Source: Pseudomonas asplenii (lineage in GTDB: Bacteria; Pseudomonadota; Gammaproteobacteria; Pseudomonadales; Pseudomonadaceae). From it: a stretch of 64,000 nucleotides of DNA. Location: the NCBI RefSeq assembly GCF_001293465.1, contig NZ_JSYZ01000017.1, positions 1 to 64,000 on the forward strand. The letters run 5' to 3'. Both the position numbers and the translations under genes were made by a program. The notes beneath the pieces were generated by a model. The model searched no databases, was not told the DNA's origin, and worked only from the letters and a program-made list of their open reading frames with translations. Positions 34,830 through 43,725 of this stretch are shown here, one piece after another. The stretch's first letter is position 1, and the number at the start of each line of letters is the position of its first letter.

Positions 34830-34991
34830 TGAGCCTCTCCTTGGTCGTTCGGGGTCAGGCCTTGGGTTGCAGCCCTTGGCATCCACTGTAGATCATCACG
34901 GCCGTTGTGCCCGGTCAAGCGACCATGGCTTTGGCGAATGCCGGCGTATCGGCATGCTTATAATGGGGTGCGTTGACAAGGGGGAGTACGG

Positions 34992-35354
34992 ATGTTGCTG
35001 CGCGGCCTGACCTGGCTGGTGCTGTTCCAGTTGCTTGGCACGGCTATCAATCATTTGTGTGTACCGATGTTGCCGGGGCCGATCATCGGCCTGCTGCTGT
35101 TGCTGGCCTTCCTGCTGAATCGGGGTGAGGTCGGGGCGCCGTTGAGCGAGGCGGCCAGCAGCCTGCTGCGCTACCTGCCGTTGCTGCTGGTGCCGCCGGC
35201 CGTGGGCGTGATGGTCTATGCCAGCGATATCGCCGCGGATTTCTGGGCCATTGTCGGCTCGCTGGTGCTGTCGGTACTGATTTCCATGGCCCTGGTCGGG
35301 GTGCTGATGAACTGGCTGATCCGGCGCAAGGATCGACGCGAGGGCGAACGATGA
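34992..35354 (+). CDS. CidA/LrgA-family membrane protein
   Basis: The 120-residue product has four hydrophobic segments (for example LTWLVLFQLLGTAINHL, PGPIIGLLLLLAFLL, LPLLLVPPAVGVMVYA and the C-terminal VLSVLISMALVGVLMNW). It belongs to the holin-like CidA/LrgA family that with LrgB affects murein hydrolase export, overflow-metabolite transport and lysis. GGGGGAG precedes the ATG. The stop overlaps the ATG of the lrgB-like gene (ATGA). TATAAT at 34959-34964 could be its -10 element, but no good -35 is seen. Confidence 0.88.
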   Translation: MLLRGLTWLVLFQLLGTAINHLCVPMLPGPIIGLLLLLAFLLNRGEVGAPLSEAASSLLRYLPLLLVPPAVGVMVYASDIAADFWAIVGSLVLSVLISMALVGVLMNWLIRRKDRREGER

Positions 35355-36067
35355 CATTGGATTGGCAAGGGGCGTGGGCGGCGGTGATTCACCATCCGCT
35401 GTTCGGTATCGGAATCACCCTGGGCGCCTATCAACTGGTGCTGGCGGGGTTCGAGAAAACCCGCTGGATCTTCCTGCAGCCGGTGCTGGCGTCGATGGCG
35501 CTGGTGGTCGGTGTGCTGTTGCTGTGTGGCCTGGACTATGCCGAGTATCGCAAGAGCACCGAGATTCTCGGCATCCTGCTCGGCCCGGCGACCGTTGCCC
35601 TGGCGGTGCCGCTGTACCTCAACCTGCGGCGGATCCGACAATTGTTCTGGCCGATTTTTACTACGCTGGTGATTGGTGGCGTGATTGCCACTGGCCTGTG
35701 CGTGCTGCTGGGTTGGTGGTTCGGCGCCGAGCCGCGGATGCTGATGACCATGGCACCGAAATCGGTGACGTCCCCCATTGCGATGCTGGTGGCCGAGCAG
35801 ATCGGCGGTGTGGCCGCCCTGGCCGCGGTGTTCGTGCTGATCACCGGGGTGATCGGCGCGATTGCCGGCCCGCCCATGCTGACCCGCCTGGGTGTGTTGC
35901 GGCCCGAGGCCAGGGGCATGGCCCTGGGCATGACCGCCCATGCGGTGGGCACCTCGGTGGCCCTGCAGGAAAGCGACGAATGCGGTGCCTTCGCGGCGCT
36001 GGCGATGAGTTTGATGGGCGTGACCACTGCGGTACTGTTGCCCCTGATCGTCACCTGGATGGTTTAA
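35351..36067 (+). CDS. LrgB-family membrane protein
   Basis: The 238-residue product has about six hydrophobic segments and the LrgB motifs LGPATVALAVPLYLNLRRI, MTMAPKSVTSPIAMLV and GTSVALQESDECGAFAALAMS. It works with the CidA/LrgA-type partner translated just before it. It is followed after 12 bases by a Lon-substrate-binding-domain gene, probably in the same message. Confidence 0.92.
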   Translation: MTLDWQGAWAAVIHHPLFGIGITLGAYQLVLAGFEKTRWIFLQPVLASMALVVGVLLLCGLDYAEYRKSTEILGILLGPATVALAVPLYLNLRRIRQLFWPIFTTLVIGGVIATGLCVLLGWWFGAEPRMLMTMAPKSVTSPIAMLVAEQIGGVAALAAVFVLITGVIGAIAGPPMLTRLGVLRPEARGMALGMTAHAVGTSVALQESDECGAFAALAMSLMGVTTAVLLPLIVTWMV

Positions 36068-36079
36068 GGAAACCCTTGT

Positions 36080-36670
36080 ATGAGCTTGGCGCTGTTCCCC
36101 CTGAACACCGTGCTGTTTCCCGGCTGCACCCTCGATCTGCAGATTTTCGAGGCGCGTTACCTGGACATGATCAGTCGCTGCATGAAGCAGGGCAGCGGTT
36201 TTGGCGTGGTGTGCATCCTTGAAGGCGAAGAGGTCGGCCCGGCGCCGCAGGGCTTCGCCCGGATCGGCTGCGAGGCGCTGATTCGCGATTTCCAGCAGCA
36301 GGACAACGGTCTGCTGGGGATCCGGGTCGAGGGCGGCCGGCGCTTTCGTGTGCTCGACAGCGAATTGCAGAAGGACCAGTTGACCGTCGCCCAGGTGCAG
36401 TGGCTGGACGAGGTTCCCGAACAGCCGCTGCAGGATGAGGACGAAGACCTGGTGGCCCTGCTCAAGGCCCTGGCCGAGCACCCGATGGTCGCGGCGTTGA
36501 ACATGGGCACCGAGGCCGGTGGGCAGCAGTCGCTGGCGAACCAGCTGGCTTATCTGCTGCCGTTTTCCGATCTGGACAAGATCGATCTGCTGGAGCTCGA
36601 TGATCCGCAGCAGCGCCTGGATGCGATCCAGGAACTGCTCGACGAGTTGCAGGGCGAACTGTTCGCCTAG
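36080..36670 (+). CDS. LON peptidase substrate-binding-domain protein
   Basis: The 196-residue product corresponds to the isolated N-terminal (LAN) domain of Lon: LALFPLNTVLFPGCTLDLQIFE at the N-terminus, then FGVVCILEGEEVGPAPQGFARIG. The ATPase and protease domains are absent and the length is normal for this stand-alone family. Its role is unknown; an adaptor or ligand-binding function is likely. AAGGAA precedes the ATG. The TAG stop lies in a palindrome shared with the converging gene. Confidence 0.9.
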   Translation: MSLALFPLNTVLFPGCTLDLQIFEARYLDMISRCMKQGSGFGVVCILEGEEVGPAPQGFARIGCEALIRDFQQQDNGLLGIRVEGGRRFRVLDSELQKDQLTVAQVQWLDEVPEQPLQDEDEDLVALLKALAEHPMVAALNMGTEAGGQQSLANQLAYLLPFSDLDKIDLLELDDPQQRLDAIQELLDELQGELFA

Positions 36671-36703
36671 TGGCCTGTGTGGCTAATTCGCACAGGCCAC
36701 TAG
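36667..36703. terminator. Palindromic hairpin carrying the stop codons of two converging genes
   Basis: Perfect 13-base arms CTAGTGGCCTGTG (36667-36679) and CACAGGCCACTAG (36691-36703) with an 11-base loop. The plus-strand gene stops at TAG 36668-36670 and the minus-strand gene at TAG 36700-36702, at mirror positions in the stem. No T-run follows on either side. It probably serves as a shared 3' end for both messages. Confidence 0.7.
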
Positions 36704-38016
36704 TAGGAATACCGCAGCAACTGCTGAGGTATGTGCCACAGCGCATGTGAGCCGTACAGCGCCACGGCGGCCGGCAGGATCAGCCACCAGGCCCGTGGTG
36801 GCATGCTGCCCAGCGGCAGGTGGCGCTGGCTCAGGGTCAGGCTGGCAGCCAGGACGGCAATCGCCAGCAAGGCCCCGGCCAGGATGTCCGTGGGCCAATG
36901 CGCGCCCAGGTAGACCCGTGACAACGCCACGGCGAACGCTGGCAGGCAGCCGAGCAGCAGCCAGGTGACGCGCATCCGGGGTGGCTGGTCGCGGCCGGCC
37001 AGCACCGCCAGTACCAGGAAGAAGGCGAACGAGCCCGAGCTGTGACCGCTGGGCATGCTGTAGCTGGTGATCGGGTCGCTGAGGACTTCCGGACGCATGC
37101 GGGCGAACAGATGCTTGGTGGCGGTGTTGCCGATGGCGGTGACGGCCAGGGTGCCGCCAAAAAACAGCGCATGCCGCCATTGCCGGGCCAGCAGCAACAG
37201 CAGCGTGAGCACCGTTGCGACGGTGAACTGGGTGCGGAAGTCGCCCAGGCGGGTGATGATCACGGCGATCAGGTCGAAGCTGCTGTCACGGTGTTCCTGG
37301 ACCAGTGCCATCAGCCCCTGGTCGAACGCCTGCAAGTGCGGGTAGCCGAGGAACAGGCCGGCCAGCAGCAACAGGCTCAGCCCGGAAATCAGCAGCGTGG
37401 CCCGTGGATGGCGCTGGAGGCTGCAATGGATGCACAGGCCGATCAGGGCCGCGAGGCCCGCCGCGACCACCGCGGTCTGCGGCCAGAACCCCTCGGGCAG
37501 CGGCAGGCGGAACGCCGCGCCGGTGGCCCAGCCCGGCAGCAGGTAGGCCACCGACCAGCCGGCGCCGGCAAGCAGGCTGACGCCGATGAAGCGTGGCAGC
37601 GGCATGTCGCACATGCCGGCGATCATCGGCAGCATTGGCCGCAACGGGCCGATGAAGCGTCCCACCAGCAGGCTGGCGATGCCGTAGCGCTGGAAGTAGG
37701 ACTCGGCACCGTTCATCCATTCCGGGTGCTGGCGCAGGCCGGGCAGGCGACGGATGTTCTGGTGAAAACGCCTGCCCAGGGTGTAGGACAAACCGTCGCC
37801 GAGCAGGCCGCCGAGAAACCCCAGCAGCAGGGTTTCACCCAGCGGCAGGGCACCGCTGCCGGCCAGGACGGCGATGGCGAACAGCAGGACGGTGCCCGGC
37901 ACGATGATGCCGGCGATGGCCAGGCATTCGACGCAGGCGACGATGAACACGGCCAGGCCGAGCCACTGCGGATTGGCTGTCAGCCAGCCGGTGATGCTAT
38001 CGAGCCATGGGCCCAT
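36700..38016 (-). CDS. Fused DedA-family and PAP2-type phosphatase membrane protein
   Basis: The 438-residue product joins two lipid-related membrane modules. Residues 1 to about 200 are a DedA/VTT domain (PGTVLLFAIAVLAGSG, GDGLSYTLGRRF, VGRFIGPLRPMLPMIAGM). The C-terminal half is a PAP2 phosphatase with all three motifs: KHLFARMRP (301-309), PSGH (322-325) and SRVYLGAHWPTD (366-377). DedA proteins move polyprenyl or phospholipids across the membrane and PAP2 enzymes dephosphorylate undecaprenyl pyrophosphate or phosphatidate, so recycling of a lipid carrier is a reasonable inference. AAGGAA precedes the ATG. Confidence 0.92.
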   Translation of the reverse strand: MGPWLDSITGWLTANPQWLGLAVFIVACVECLAIAGIIVPGTVLLFAIAVLAGSGALPLGETLLLGFLGGLLGDGLSYTLGRRFHQNIRRLPGLRQHPEWMNGAESYFQRYGIASLLVGRFIGPLRPMLPMIAGMCDMPLPRFIGVSLLAGAGWSVAYLLPGWATGAAFRLPLPEGFWPQTAVVAAGLAALIGLCIHCSLQRHPRATLLISGLSLLLLAGLFLGYPHLQAFDQGLMALVQEHRDSSFDLIAVIITRLGDFRTQFTVATVLTLLLLLARQWRHALFFGGTLAVTAIGNTATKHLFARMRPEVLSDPITSYSMPSGHSSGSFAFFLVLAVLAGRDQPPRMRVTWLLLGCLPAFAVALSRVYLGAHWPTDILAGALLAIAVLAASLTLSQRHLPLGSMPPRAWWLILPAAVALYGSHALWHIPQQLLRYSY

Positions 38017-38031
38017 GGGCGATTTCCTTGT

Positions 38032-38718
38032 TCAGGGTAGCAGGTGGTAGTCCCTGCCTTCGACCTGGCCCCGGCGCAGCGGGTTGCGGGTGCAGCAGGT
38101 GGCATATTCGGCATCGACGAAGCGATACATCAGGTGCTCATCCCTGCCCAGGGGGATGCCCAGGCGGGTGGTCTGGATGATGCGTGCCGGCCGGTTGCCG
38201 ACGTCTTCGACGAACAGCCGCTGCGGGTCGAAGCGCTTGGCGTCCCAGATCGGCACTTTCAGGCCCAGCGCCTTGCACAGCAGGGTCTGGCCGGCACACA
38301 GTTTCTGCGCCGGGCGCGGGCCACCCTGGGCGTCCGGGTTGTTCAGTTGCATCTGCGCCAGGCTGGCGGGGCCTGAGCGGTCGTCGGTCCAGGGATAGGC
38401 CGACTTGATCAGCACGGCGTTCCCCGGCCCCCGGGCACTGAAGTTCAGCGAGTCGCCACCGCGAGCGTAGTACATATAGATGTGCCCGCCATCCAGAAAC
38501 AAAGCCTTACGCTTTTCTGTATAGCCGAGGGAGGCATGGCTGCCTTTTTCCTCGAAGTAGTAGGCTTCGGTCTCTATGATGCGTGCCGCGAGCCACAGAT
38601 CGCCGACCCGATGACGTATGACTTTTCCCAGCAGTTCGCGGGCGAGCAGTTGCGCGTCGCGGTCGAAAAAGCTGTCTGGCAGGGCGTTTGGCAGGGGGAG
38701 GGGTGTCAGATTGGACAT
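38032..38718 (-). CDS. DNA-3-methyladenine glycosylase (AAG/Mpg family)
   Basis: The 228-residue product excises alkylated and deaminated purines in base-excision repair. It matches the mammalian-type AAG family: SFFDRDAQLLARELLGKVI at the start, RIIETEAYYFEEKGSHA (catalytic Glu), then GGHIYMYYARGGDSLNF and KLCAGQTLLCKALGL. It lies 15 bases after the DedA-PAP2 start in antisense order, that is upstream of it, so the two may share a message. It is divergent from proA; the 179-base gap has TATAAT at 38855-38860 that could be the proA -10. Confidence 0.92.
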   Translation of the reverse strand: MSNLTPLPLPNALPDSFFDRDAQLLARELLGKVIRHRVGDLWLAARIIETEAYYFEEKGSHASLGYTEKRKALFLDGGHIYMYYARGGDSLNFSARGPGNAVLIKSAYPWTDDRSGPASLAQMQLNNPDAQGGPRPAQKLCAGQTLLCKALGLKVPIWDAKRFDPQRLFVEDVGNRPARIIQTTRLGIPLGRDEHLMYRFVDAEYATCCTRNPLRRGQVEGRDYHLLP

Positions 38719-38897
38719 CGTCGCTGATGGGCATTCCGGACTGTTTGGAGGCCAATCATACCGATTTTGTGCTTAATTCAGGCTGAATGGCGGCTGTTTG
38801 TGCGGCATTTCGACCATCCGCCCGGCACCGCTGTCCGTCAGGCGGCGCGACAGCTATAATCGGCCGCTTTCTTCTTTGCCAAGACCTCCTCAAGACC

Positions 38898-40169
38898 ATG
38901 ACCGAGTCCGTTCCTGACTACATGACCCGCCTGGGTCGCGCAGCCCGCGAGGCTTCCCGCGTGATCGGCCGTGCCAGCACCGCGCAGAAGAATCGCGCGC
39001 TGCACGCCGCCGCCGCCGCGCTGGATGCGGCGCGTGACGAACTGGTCGCCGCCAATGAGCTCGACCTGGCCGCTGCCCGCGCCAATGGTCTGGAGCCGGC
39101 GCTGGTCGAGCGTCTGGCACTGACGCCGGCGCGGATCGACAGCATGATCGTCGGTCTGCGCCAGGTAGCGAACCTGCCGGACCCGGTCGGGGCGATCCGC
39201 GACATGAGCTACCGGCCGTCGGGTATCCAGGTCGGCAGGATGCGCGTGCCGCTGGGGGTCGTGGGGATCATCTACGAATCGCGGCCGAACGTGACCATCG
39301 ATGCCGCCAGCCTGTGCCTGAAGTCCGGCAACGCGACGATCCTGCGTGGCGGCTCCGAAGCGATCCACTCCAACCGTGCCATCGCCACCTGCATCCAGCG
39401 CGGCCTGGACGAGGCCGGCCTGCCGGCGGCCGTCGTGCAGGTGGTGGAAGTCACCGACCGGGCCGCCGTCGGGGCGCTGATCAGCATGCCCGAGTATGTC
39501 GACGTGATCGTACCCCGTGGCGGCAAGGGCCTGATCGAGCGGATCAGCCGCGATGCCCGGGTGCCGGTGATCAAGCACCTGGACGGCATCTGCCACGTGT
39601 ATGTCAGCGCCCGTGCCGACCTCGACAAGGCCCGGCGCATCGCCTTCAACGCCAAGACCTATCGCTACGGCATCTGCGGCGCCATGGAGACCCTGCTGGT
39701 GGACAAGGCCGTGGCCGAGTCCTTCCTGCCGGCCATGGCCGAGCAGTTCCGGGCCAAGGGCGTCGAGCTGCGTGGCTGCGCGCGGACCCGGGCGATCATC
39801 GAGGCCGTGGCGGCGACCGAAGAGGACTGGAACACCGAATACCTGGCGCCGATCCTGTCGATCCGCGTCGTCGACGGCCTGGACATGGCCGTCGAGCACA
39901 TCAACGGCTACGGTTCCCATCACACGGACTCGATCGTCACCGAGGATCTGGCCGAGTCCCGGCGCTTCATGGCCGACGTCGACTCCAGCTCGGTGATGCT
40001 CAACACCCCGACCTGCTTCGCCGATGGTTTCGAATACGGGCTGGGTGCCGAGATCGGCATCTCTACTGATAAGCTGCACGCCCGCGGACCGGTCGGTCTG
40101 GAAGGCCTGACCTGCGAGAAGTACATCGTGGTCGGCGACGGGCAGTTGCGTGGCCAGGAGTCGCTCTGA
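38898..40169 (+). CDS. proA: Gamma-glutamyl phosphate reductase
   Basis: ProA reduces gamma-glutamyl phosphate to glutamate semialdehyde in proline synthesis. The 423-residue product has VPLGVVGIIYESRPNVTIDA, GGSEAIHSNRAI, the catalytic cysteine in YGICGAMETLLVD and the C-terminal FADGFEYGLGAEIGIST. ATG 38898 follows AAGACC and gives normal length. It opens a long plus-strand run with nadD one base after its stop. Confidence 0.95.
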   Translation: MTESVPDYMTRLGRAAREASRVIGRASTAQKNRALHAAAAALDAARDELVAANELDLAAARANGLEPALVERLALTPARIDSMIVGLRQVANLPDPVGAIRDMSYRPSGIQVGRMRVPLGVVGIIYESRPNVTIDAASLCLKSGNATILRGGSEAIHSNRAIATCIQRGLDEAGLPAAVVQVVEVTDRAAVGALISMPEYVDVIVPRGGKGLIERISRDARVPVIKHLDGICHVYVSARADLDKARRIAFNAKTYRYGICGAMETLLVDKAVAESFLPAMAEQFRAKGVELRGCARTRAIIEAVAATEEDWNTEYLAPILSIRVVDGLDMAVEHINGYGSHHTDSIVTEDLAESRRFMADVDSSSVMLNTPTCFADGFEYGLGAEIGISTDKLHARGPVGLEGLTCEKYIVVGDGQLRGQESL

Positions 40170-40170
40170 C

Positions 40171-40860
40171 TTGGTCGGCAAACGCCAGTCAGCCGCCGTG
40201 CCCCCTCGCGAAGTTCCACCTCGGCGCATCGGTGTGCTCGGCGGAACCTTCGACCCGGTGCACATCGGCCATTTGCGCAGTGCCCTGGAGGTTGCGGAAC
40301 TGATGGACCTCGATGAGTTGCGCCTGATGCCCAGCGCCAGGCCACCTCATCGCGACACGCCGCAGGTTTCGGCGCGCGCCCGGCTGGCGATGGTCGAATG
40401 CGCAGTGGCCGGCATCGCGCCGCTGGTGGTCGACGACCGGGAGCTGCAGCGGGACAAGCCGTCCTACACTATCGACACCCTGGAACTCATGCGGGCCGAG
40501 TTGGCCGCCGAGGACCAGTTGTTTCTGTTGCTGGGCTGGGACGCATTCTGCGGCCTGCCCACCTGGCATCGCTGGGAGGAGTTGCTCCTGCATTGCCACA
40601 TCCTGGTGCTGCAACGCCCGGATGCCGACAGCGAGCCGCCGGATGCCTTGCGCAACCTGCTGGCCGCACGGTCGGTCAGCGACCCGAAGGCCCTGCCGGG
40701 GCCTGGCGGGCATATTACATTCGTCTGGCAGACGCCTCTCGCGGTGTCGGCCACCCAGATCCGTCAACTGCTGGCCAGCGGTAAGTCGGTACGTTTCCTG
40801 GTGCCTGACGCGGTCCTGGCCTATATCGATGCGCACGGTCTGTACCGTGCGTCGAACTGA
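40171..40860 (+). CDS. nadD: Nicotinate-nucleotide adenylyltransferase
   Basis: NadD adenylates nicotinate mononucleotide in NAD synthesis. The nucleotidyltransferase motifs are GVLGGTFDPVHIGHLRSALE and the C-terminal SATQIRQLL (ISxTxxR equivalent); FLLLGWDAFCGLPTWHRWEE and LVLQRPDAD are typical of the family. No ATG is available near the start. TTG 40171 has AGGAG ten bases upstream, inside proA, and gives 229 residues; GTG 40198 would give 220. I prefer TTG but the choice is open. Confidence 0.92.
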   Translation: MVGKRQSAAVPPREVPPRRIGVLGGTFDPVHIGHLRSALEVAELMDLDELRLMPSARPPHRDTPQVSARARLAMVECAVAGIAPLVVDDRELQRDKPSYTIDTLELMRAELAAEDQLFLLLGWDAFCGLPTWHRWEELLLHCHILVLQRPDADSEPPDALRNLLAARSVSDPKALPGPGGHITFVWQTPLAVSATQIRQLLASGKSVRFLVPDAVLAYIDAHGLYRASN

Positions 40861-40926
40861 AGGTGGGTTTCAACGCCGCAAGTTGCGCGAAGAAATCGCC
40901 AAACATACGAGCTGAATGAGTTTTAT

Positions 40927-41352
40927 ATGACGAACAAAGAAGTTTTGAACGGCGCGGACATCGTCGAAGTGGCCAAGGCCGCACTGGAAGACGTCAAGGC
41001 CCAGGATATCCAGGTCATCGACGTGCGTGACAAGAACAGCATCACCGACTACATGGTGATCGCCACCGGTACCTCCAACCGCCAGATCAACGCGATGCTG
41101 GACAAGGTGCGCGAGAACGTGAAGGCCAAGGGCCTGCGTCCGCTGGGCGAGGAAGGCAAGGGCGACAGCGACTGGGTGCTGCTGGACCTGGACACCGTCA
41201 TCGTGCACATGATGACCGCCTCGGCTCGCCAGTTCTATGACCTGGAGCGCCTGTGGGCCGGTGCCGAGCAGAGCCGTTCGGCCAGCGCTGCCCACCACAG
41301 CCCGGAAAACTCCCATGAGCACTTCGCCAAGCTCAACAAGGACATGGAATAA
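40927..41352 (+). CDS. rsfS: Ribosome silencing factor RsfS
   Basis: RsfS binds L14 and blocks subunit joining when nutrients are short. The 141-residue product shows the family pattern DIVEVAKAALEDVKAQDIQV, SITDYMVIATGTSNRQINAM and DSDWVLLDLDTVIVHMM. It has a C-terminal tail of about 25 residues (HHSPENSHEHFAKLNKDME). rlmH follows after nine bases; the pair is conserved across bacteria. Confidence 0.95.
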   Translation: MTNKEVLNGADIVEVAKAALEDVKAQDIQVIDVRDKNSITDYMVIATGTSNRQINAMLDKVRENVKAKGLRPLGEEGKGDSDWVLLDLDTVIVHMMTASARQFYDLERLWAGAEQSRSASAAHHSPENSHEHFAKLNKDME

Positions 41353-41361
41353 GGGTCGCCC

Positions 41362-41829
41362 GTGCGTCTGCGTCTGATTGCCGTCGGTTCCCGCATGCCC
41401 AAATGGGTGGAAGAGGGTTGGCATGAGTATGCCAAGCGTCTGCCTTCCGAACTGGCGCTGGAACTGGTGGAGATACCGCTCAATACCCGGGGCAAGAATG
41501 CCGACGTGGCTCGTTTCATTCGTCAGGAAGGCGAGGCCATGCTGGCCAAGGTCGGCCCCAACGAGCGGATCGTCACGCTGGAGGTCCACGGCAAGCCGTG
41601 GAGCACCGAGCAGTTGGCGGTCGAACTGGATCGCTGGCGCCTGGATTCGCGTACGGTCAACTTCATGGTCGGTGGCCCCGAGGGGCTGGCGCCGGAAGTC
41701 TGTGCACGGGCCGATCAGCGCTGGTCGCTGTCGCCGCTGACGCTGCCGCACCCGCTGGTGCGGATTCTGATCGGTGAACAGCTGTATCGTGCCTGGACCG
41801 TGCTGTCCGGCCACCCCTATCACAAATAA
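41362..41829 (+). CDS. rlmH: 23S rRNA (pseudouridine-1915-N3)-methyltransferase
   Basis: RlmH is a SPOUT methyltransferase that methylates pseudouridine 1915 of helix 69. The 155-residue length is exact for the family. Visible motifs are RLIAVGSRMPKWVEEGWHEY, the knot region NFMVGGPEGL and the C-terminal LTLPHPLVRILIGEQLYRAW ending GHPYHK. The start is GTG 41362 with AAGGG upstream. Confidence 0.96.
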   Translation: MRLRLIAVGSRMPKWVEEGWHEYAKRLPSELALELVEIPLNTRGKNADVARFIRQEGEAMLAKVGPNERIVTLEVHGKPWSTEQLAVELDRWRLDSRTVNFMVGGPEGLAPEVCARADQRWSLSPLTLPHPLVRILIGEQLYRAWTVLSGHPYHK

Positions 41830-41838
41830 GCCTGCCGA

Positions 41839-43725
41839 ATGACCCAGCCGATTCGCCTCAAGGACCACGAGAAAGACGCCCGTCTGGTGCGTAACCGTGT
41901 CGTGGTCGGCGCGGTGGTGGTCGTGCTGCTGATTTGTGTGCTGATCGCCCGCCTGTATTTCCTGCAGGTGATCCAGTACGACTACCACTCGACCCTGTCG
42001 GAAAACAACCGCGTCCATGTGCAGTCGATCCCGCCGCCCCGCGGCCTGATCTACGACCGCAATGGTGTGGTGGTGGCCGATAACCGGCCGAGTTTCAGCC
42101 TGAGCATGACCCGCGAACGGGCCGGCAACTGGCAGGAAGTGCTGGATGTGATCGTCGAGGTGTTGCAACTGACGCCCGAGGATCGCGTGCTCTTCGAAAA
42201 ACGCATGCGCCAGGGGCGCCGGCCGTTCGAGCCGGTGCCGATCCTGTTCGAGCTCACCGAGGAGCAGATCGCCCGCGTCGCCGTGAACCAGTTCCGCCTG
42301 CCGGGCGTCGAGGTGGTCGCGCAGTTGGTTCGCCATTATCCACAGGGTGCGCACTTCGCCCATTCGGTGGGTTACATGGGGCGGATCAACGAAAAGGAGG
42401 CCAAGGTCCTCGACCCGGTGAACTACAGCGGTACCCACCATATCGGCAAGACCGGCATCGAACGCTTCTACGAGGCGGAGCTGCATGGCCAGGTCGGTTA
42501 CGAGGAGGTCGAGACCAACGCCCGCGGCCGTATCCTGCGGGTGCTCAAGCGCACCGATCCGGTACCGGGCAAGGACATCGTCCTCAGCCTGGACATCAAG
42601 CTGCAGGAAGCCGCCGAGGAAGCCCTGGGTGGCCGTCGCGGCGCGGTGGTGGCGCTCGATCCGAGCACCGGCGAGGTGCTGGCAATGGTCAGCCAGCCGA
42701 GTTTCGACCCGAACCTGTTCGTCACCGGCATCAGCTTCAAGGCCTACGCCGAACTGCGCGATTCCATCGACCGGCCGCTGTTCAACCGGGTGTTGCGCGG
42801 TCTGTACCCGCCCGGCTCGACCATCAAGCCGGCGGTGGCGATCGCCGGCCTGGACAGCGGTGTGGTCAACGCCTCGACGCGAGTCTTCGACCCCGGCTAC
42901 TACGAGTTGCCGAACTACGATCACAAATACCGCAACTGGAACCGCACCGGCGACGGCTGGGTCGACCTCGACACGGCGATCATGCGTTCCAACGACACCT
43001 ATTTCTACGACCTGGCCCACAAGCTGGGGATCGACCGCCTGGCCAGCTACATGAACAAGTTCGGCCTGGGCCAGAAGGTCTCCCTGGACATGTTCGAGGA
43101 ATCGCCGGGGCTGATGCCGTCGCGCGAGTGGAAGCGCACCACGCGCCGCCAGGCCTGGTTCCCGGGCGAGACGCTGATCCTCGGGATCGGCCAGGGCTAC
43201 ATGCAGGCCACGCCGCTGCAACTGGCCCAGGCCACGGCCCTGGTGGCGAACAAGGGCGTGTGGAACCGGCCGCACCTGGCCAAGACCATCGAGGGCCAGC
43301 GGCCCAAGGATGACAACCCGATGCCGGATATCGTCCTGCGCAACCCGTCGGACTGGGACAAGGTCAACCACGGCATGCAGCAGGTGATGCACGGTGCCCG
43401 TGGTACCGCGCGCAAGGCCTCGATCGGCGCGCAGTACCTGATCGCCGGCAAGAGTGGTACGGCTCAGGTCGTGGCGATCAAGCAGGGTGAGAAATATGAT
43501 CGCTCGAAGGTCCTGGAACGCCATCGCGACCACGCGTTGTTCGTCGGCTTTGCCCCGGCCAACAACCCCAAGATCGTCGTCGCGGTGATGGTCGAGAACG
43601 GCGAGTCCGGTTCCGGCGTCGCGGCGCCGGTGGTCCGCCAGGTGATGGATGCCTGGCTGCTCGGCCCGGATGGCCGGCTCAAACCTGAATACGCTGGCAC
43701 TACTACCGCGGAGGCTACGCCGTGA
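41839..43725 (+). CDS. mrdA: Penicillin-binding protein 2, elongasome transpeptidase
   Basis: PBP2 crosslinks new peptidoglycan during lateral wall growth with RodA. The 628-residue product has an N-terminal membrane anchor (VVVGAVVVVLLICVLIARLYF), the dimerisation domain and a class B transpeptidase domain with active-site Ser327 in PGSTIKPAVAIAGL, SND in MRSNDTYFYDL and KSGT near 538. Its TGA overlaps the rodA GTG (GTGA), so the pair is coupled. Also called pbpA in Pseudomonas. Confidence 0.96.
   Translation: MTQPIRLKDHEKDARLVRNRVVVGAVVVVLLICVLIARLYFLQVIQYDYHSTLSENNRVHVQSIPPPRGLIYDRNGVVVADNRPSFSLSMTRERAGNWQEVLDVIVEVLQLTPEDRVLFEKRMRQGRRPFEPVPILFELTEEQIARVAVNQFRLPGVEVVAQLVRHYPQGAHFAHSVGYMGRINEKEAKVLDPVNYSGTHHIGKTGIERFYEAELHGQVGYEEVETNARGRILRVLKRTDPVPGKDIVLSLDIKLQEAAEEALGGRRGAVVALDPSTGEVLAMVSQPSFDPNLFVTGISFKAYAELRDSIDRPLFNRVLRGLYPPGSTIKPAVAIAGLDSGVVNASTRVFDPGYYELPNYDHKYRNWNRTGDGWVDLDTAIMRSNDTYFYDLAHKLGIDRLASYMNKFGLGQKVSLDMFEESPGLMPSREWKRTTRRQAWFPGETLILGIGQGYMQATPLQLAQATALVANKGVWNRPHLAKTIEGQRPKDDNPMPDIVLRNPSDWDKVNHGMQQVMHGARGTARKASIGAQYLIAGKSGTAQVVAIKQGEKYDRSKVLERHRDHALFVGFAPANNPKIVVAVMVENGESGSGVAAPVVRQVMDAWLLGPDGRLKPEYAGTTTAEATP

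Noticed and set aside
40870..43533. Open frame of 887 codons on the minus strand opposite rsfS, rlmH and mrdA
   Set aside because: It spans three secure genes in antisense and has His/Gln/Val-rich shadow composition with no recognisable motif.
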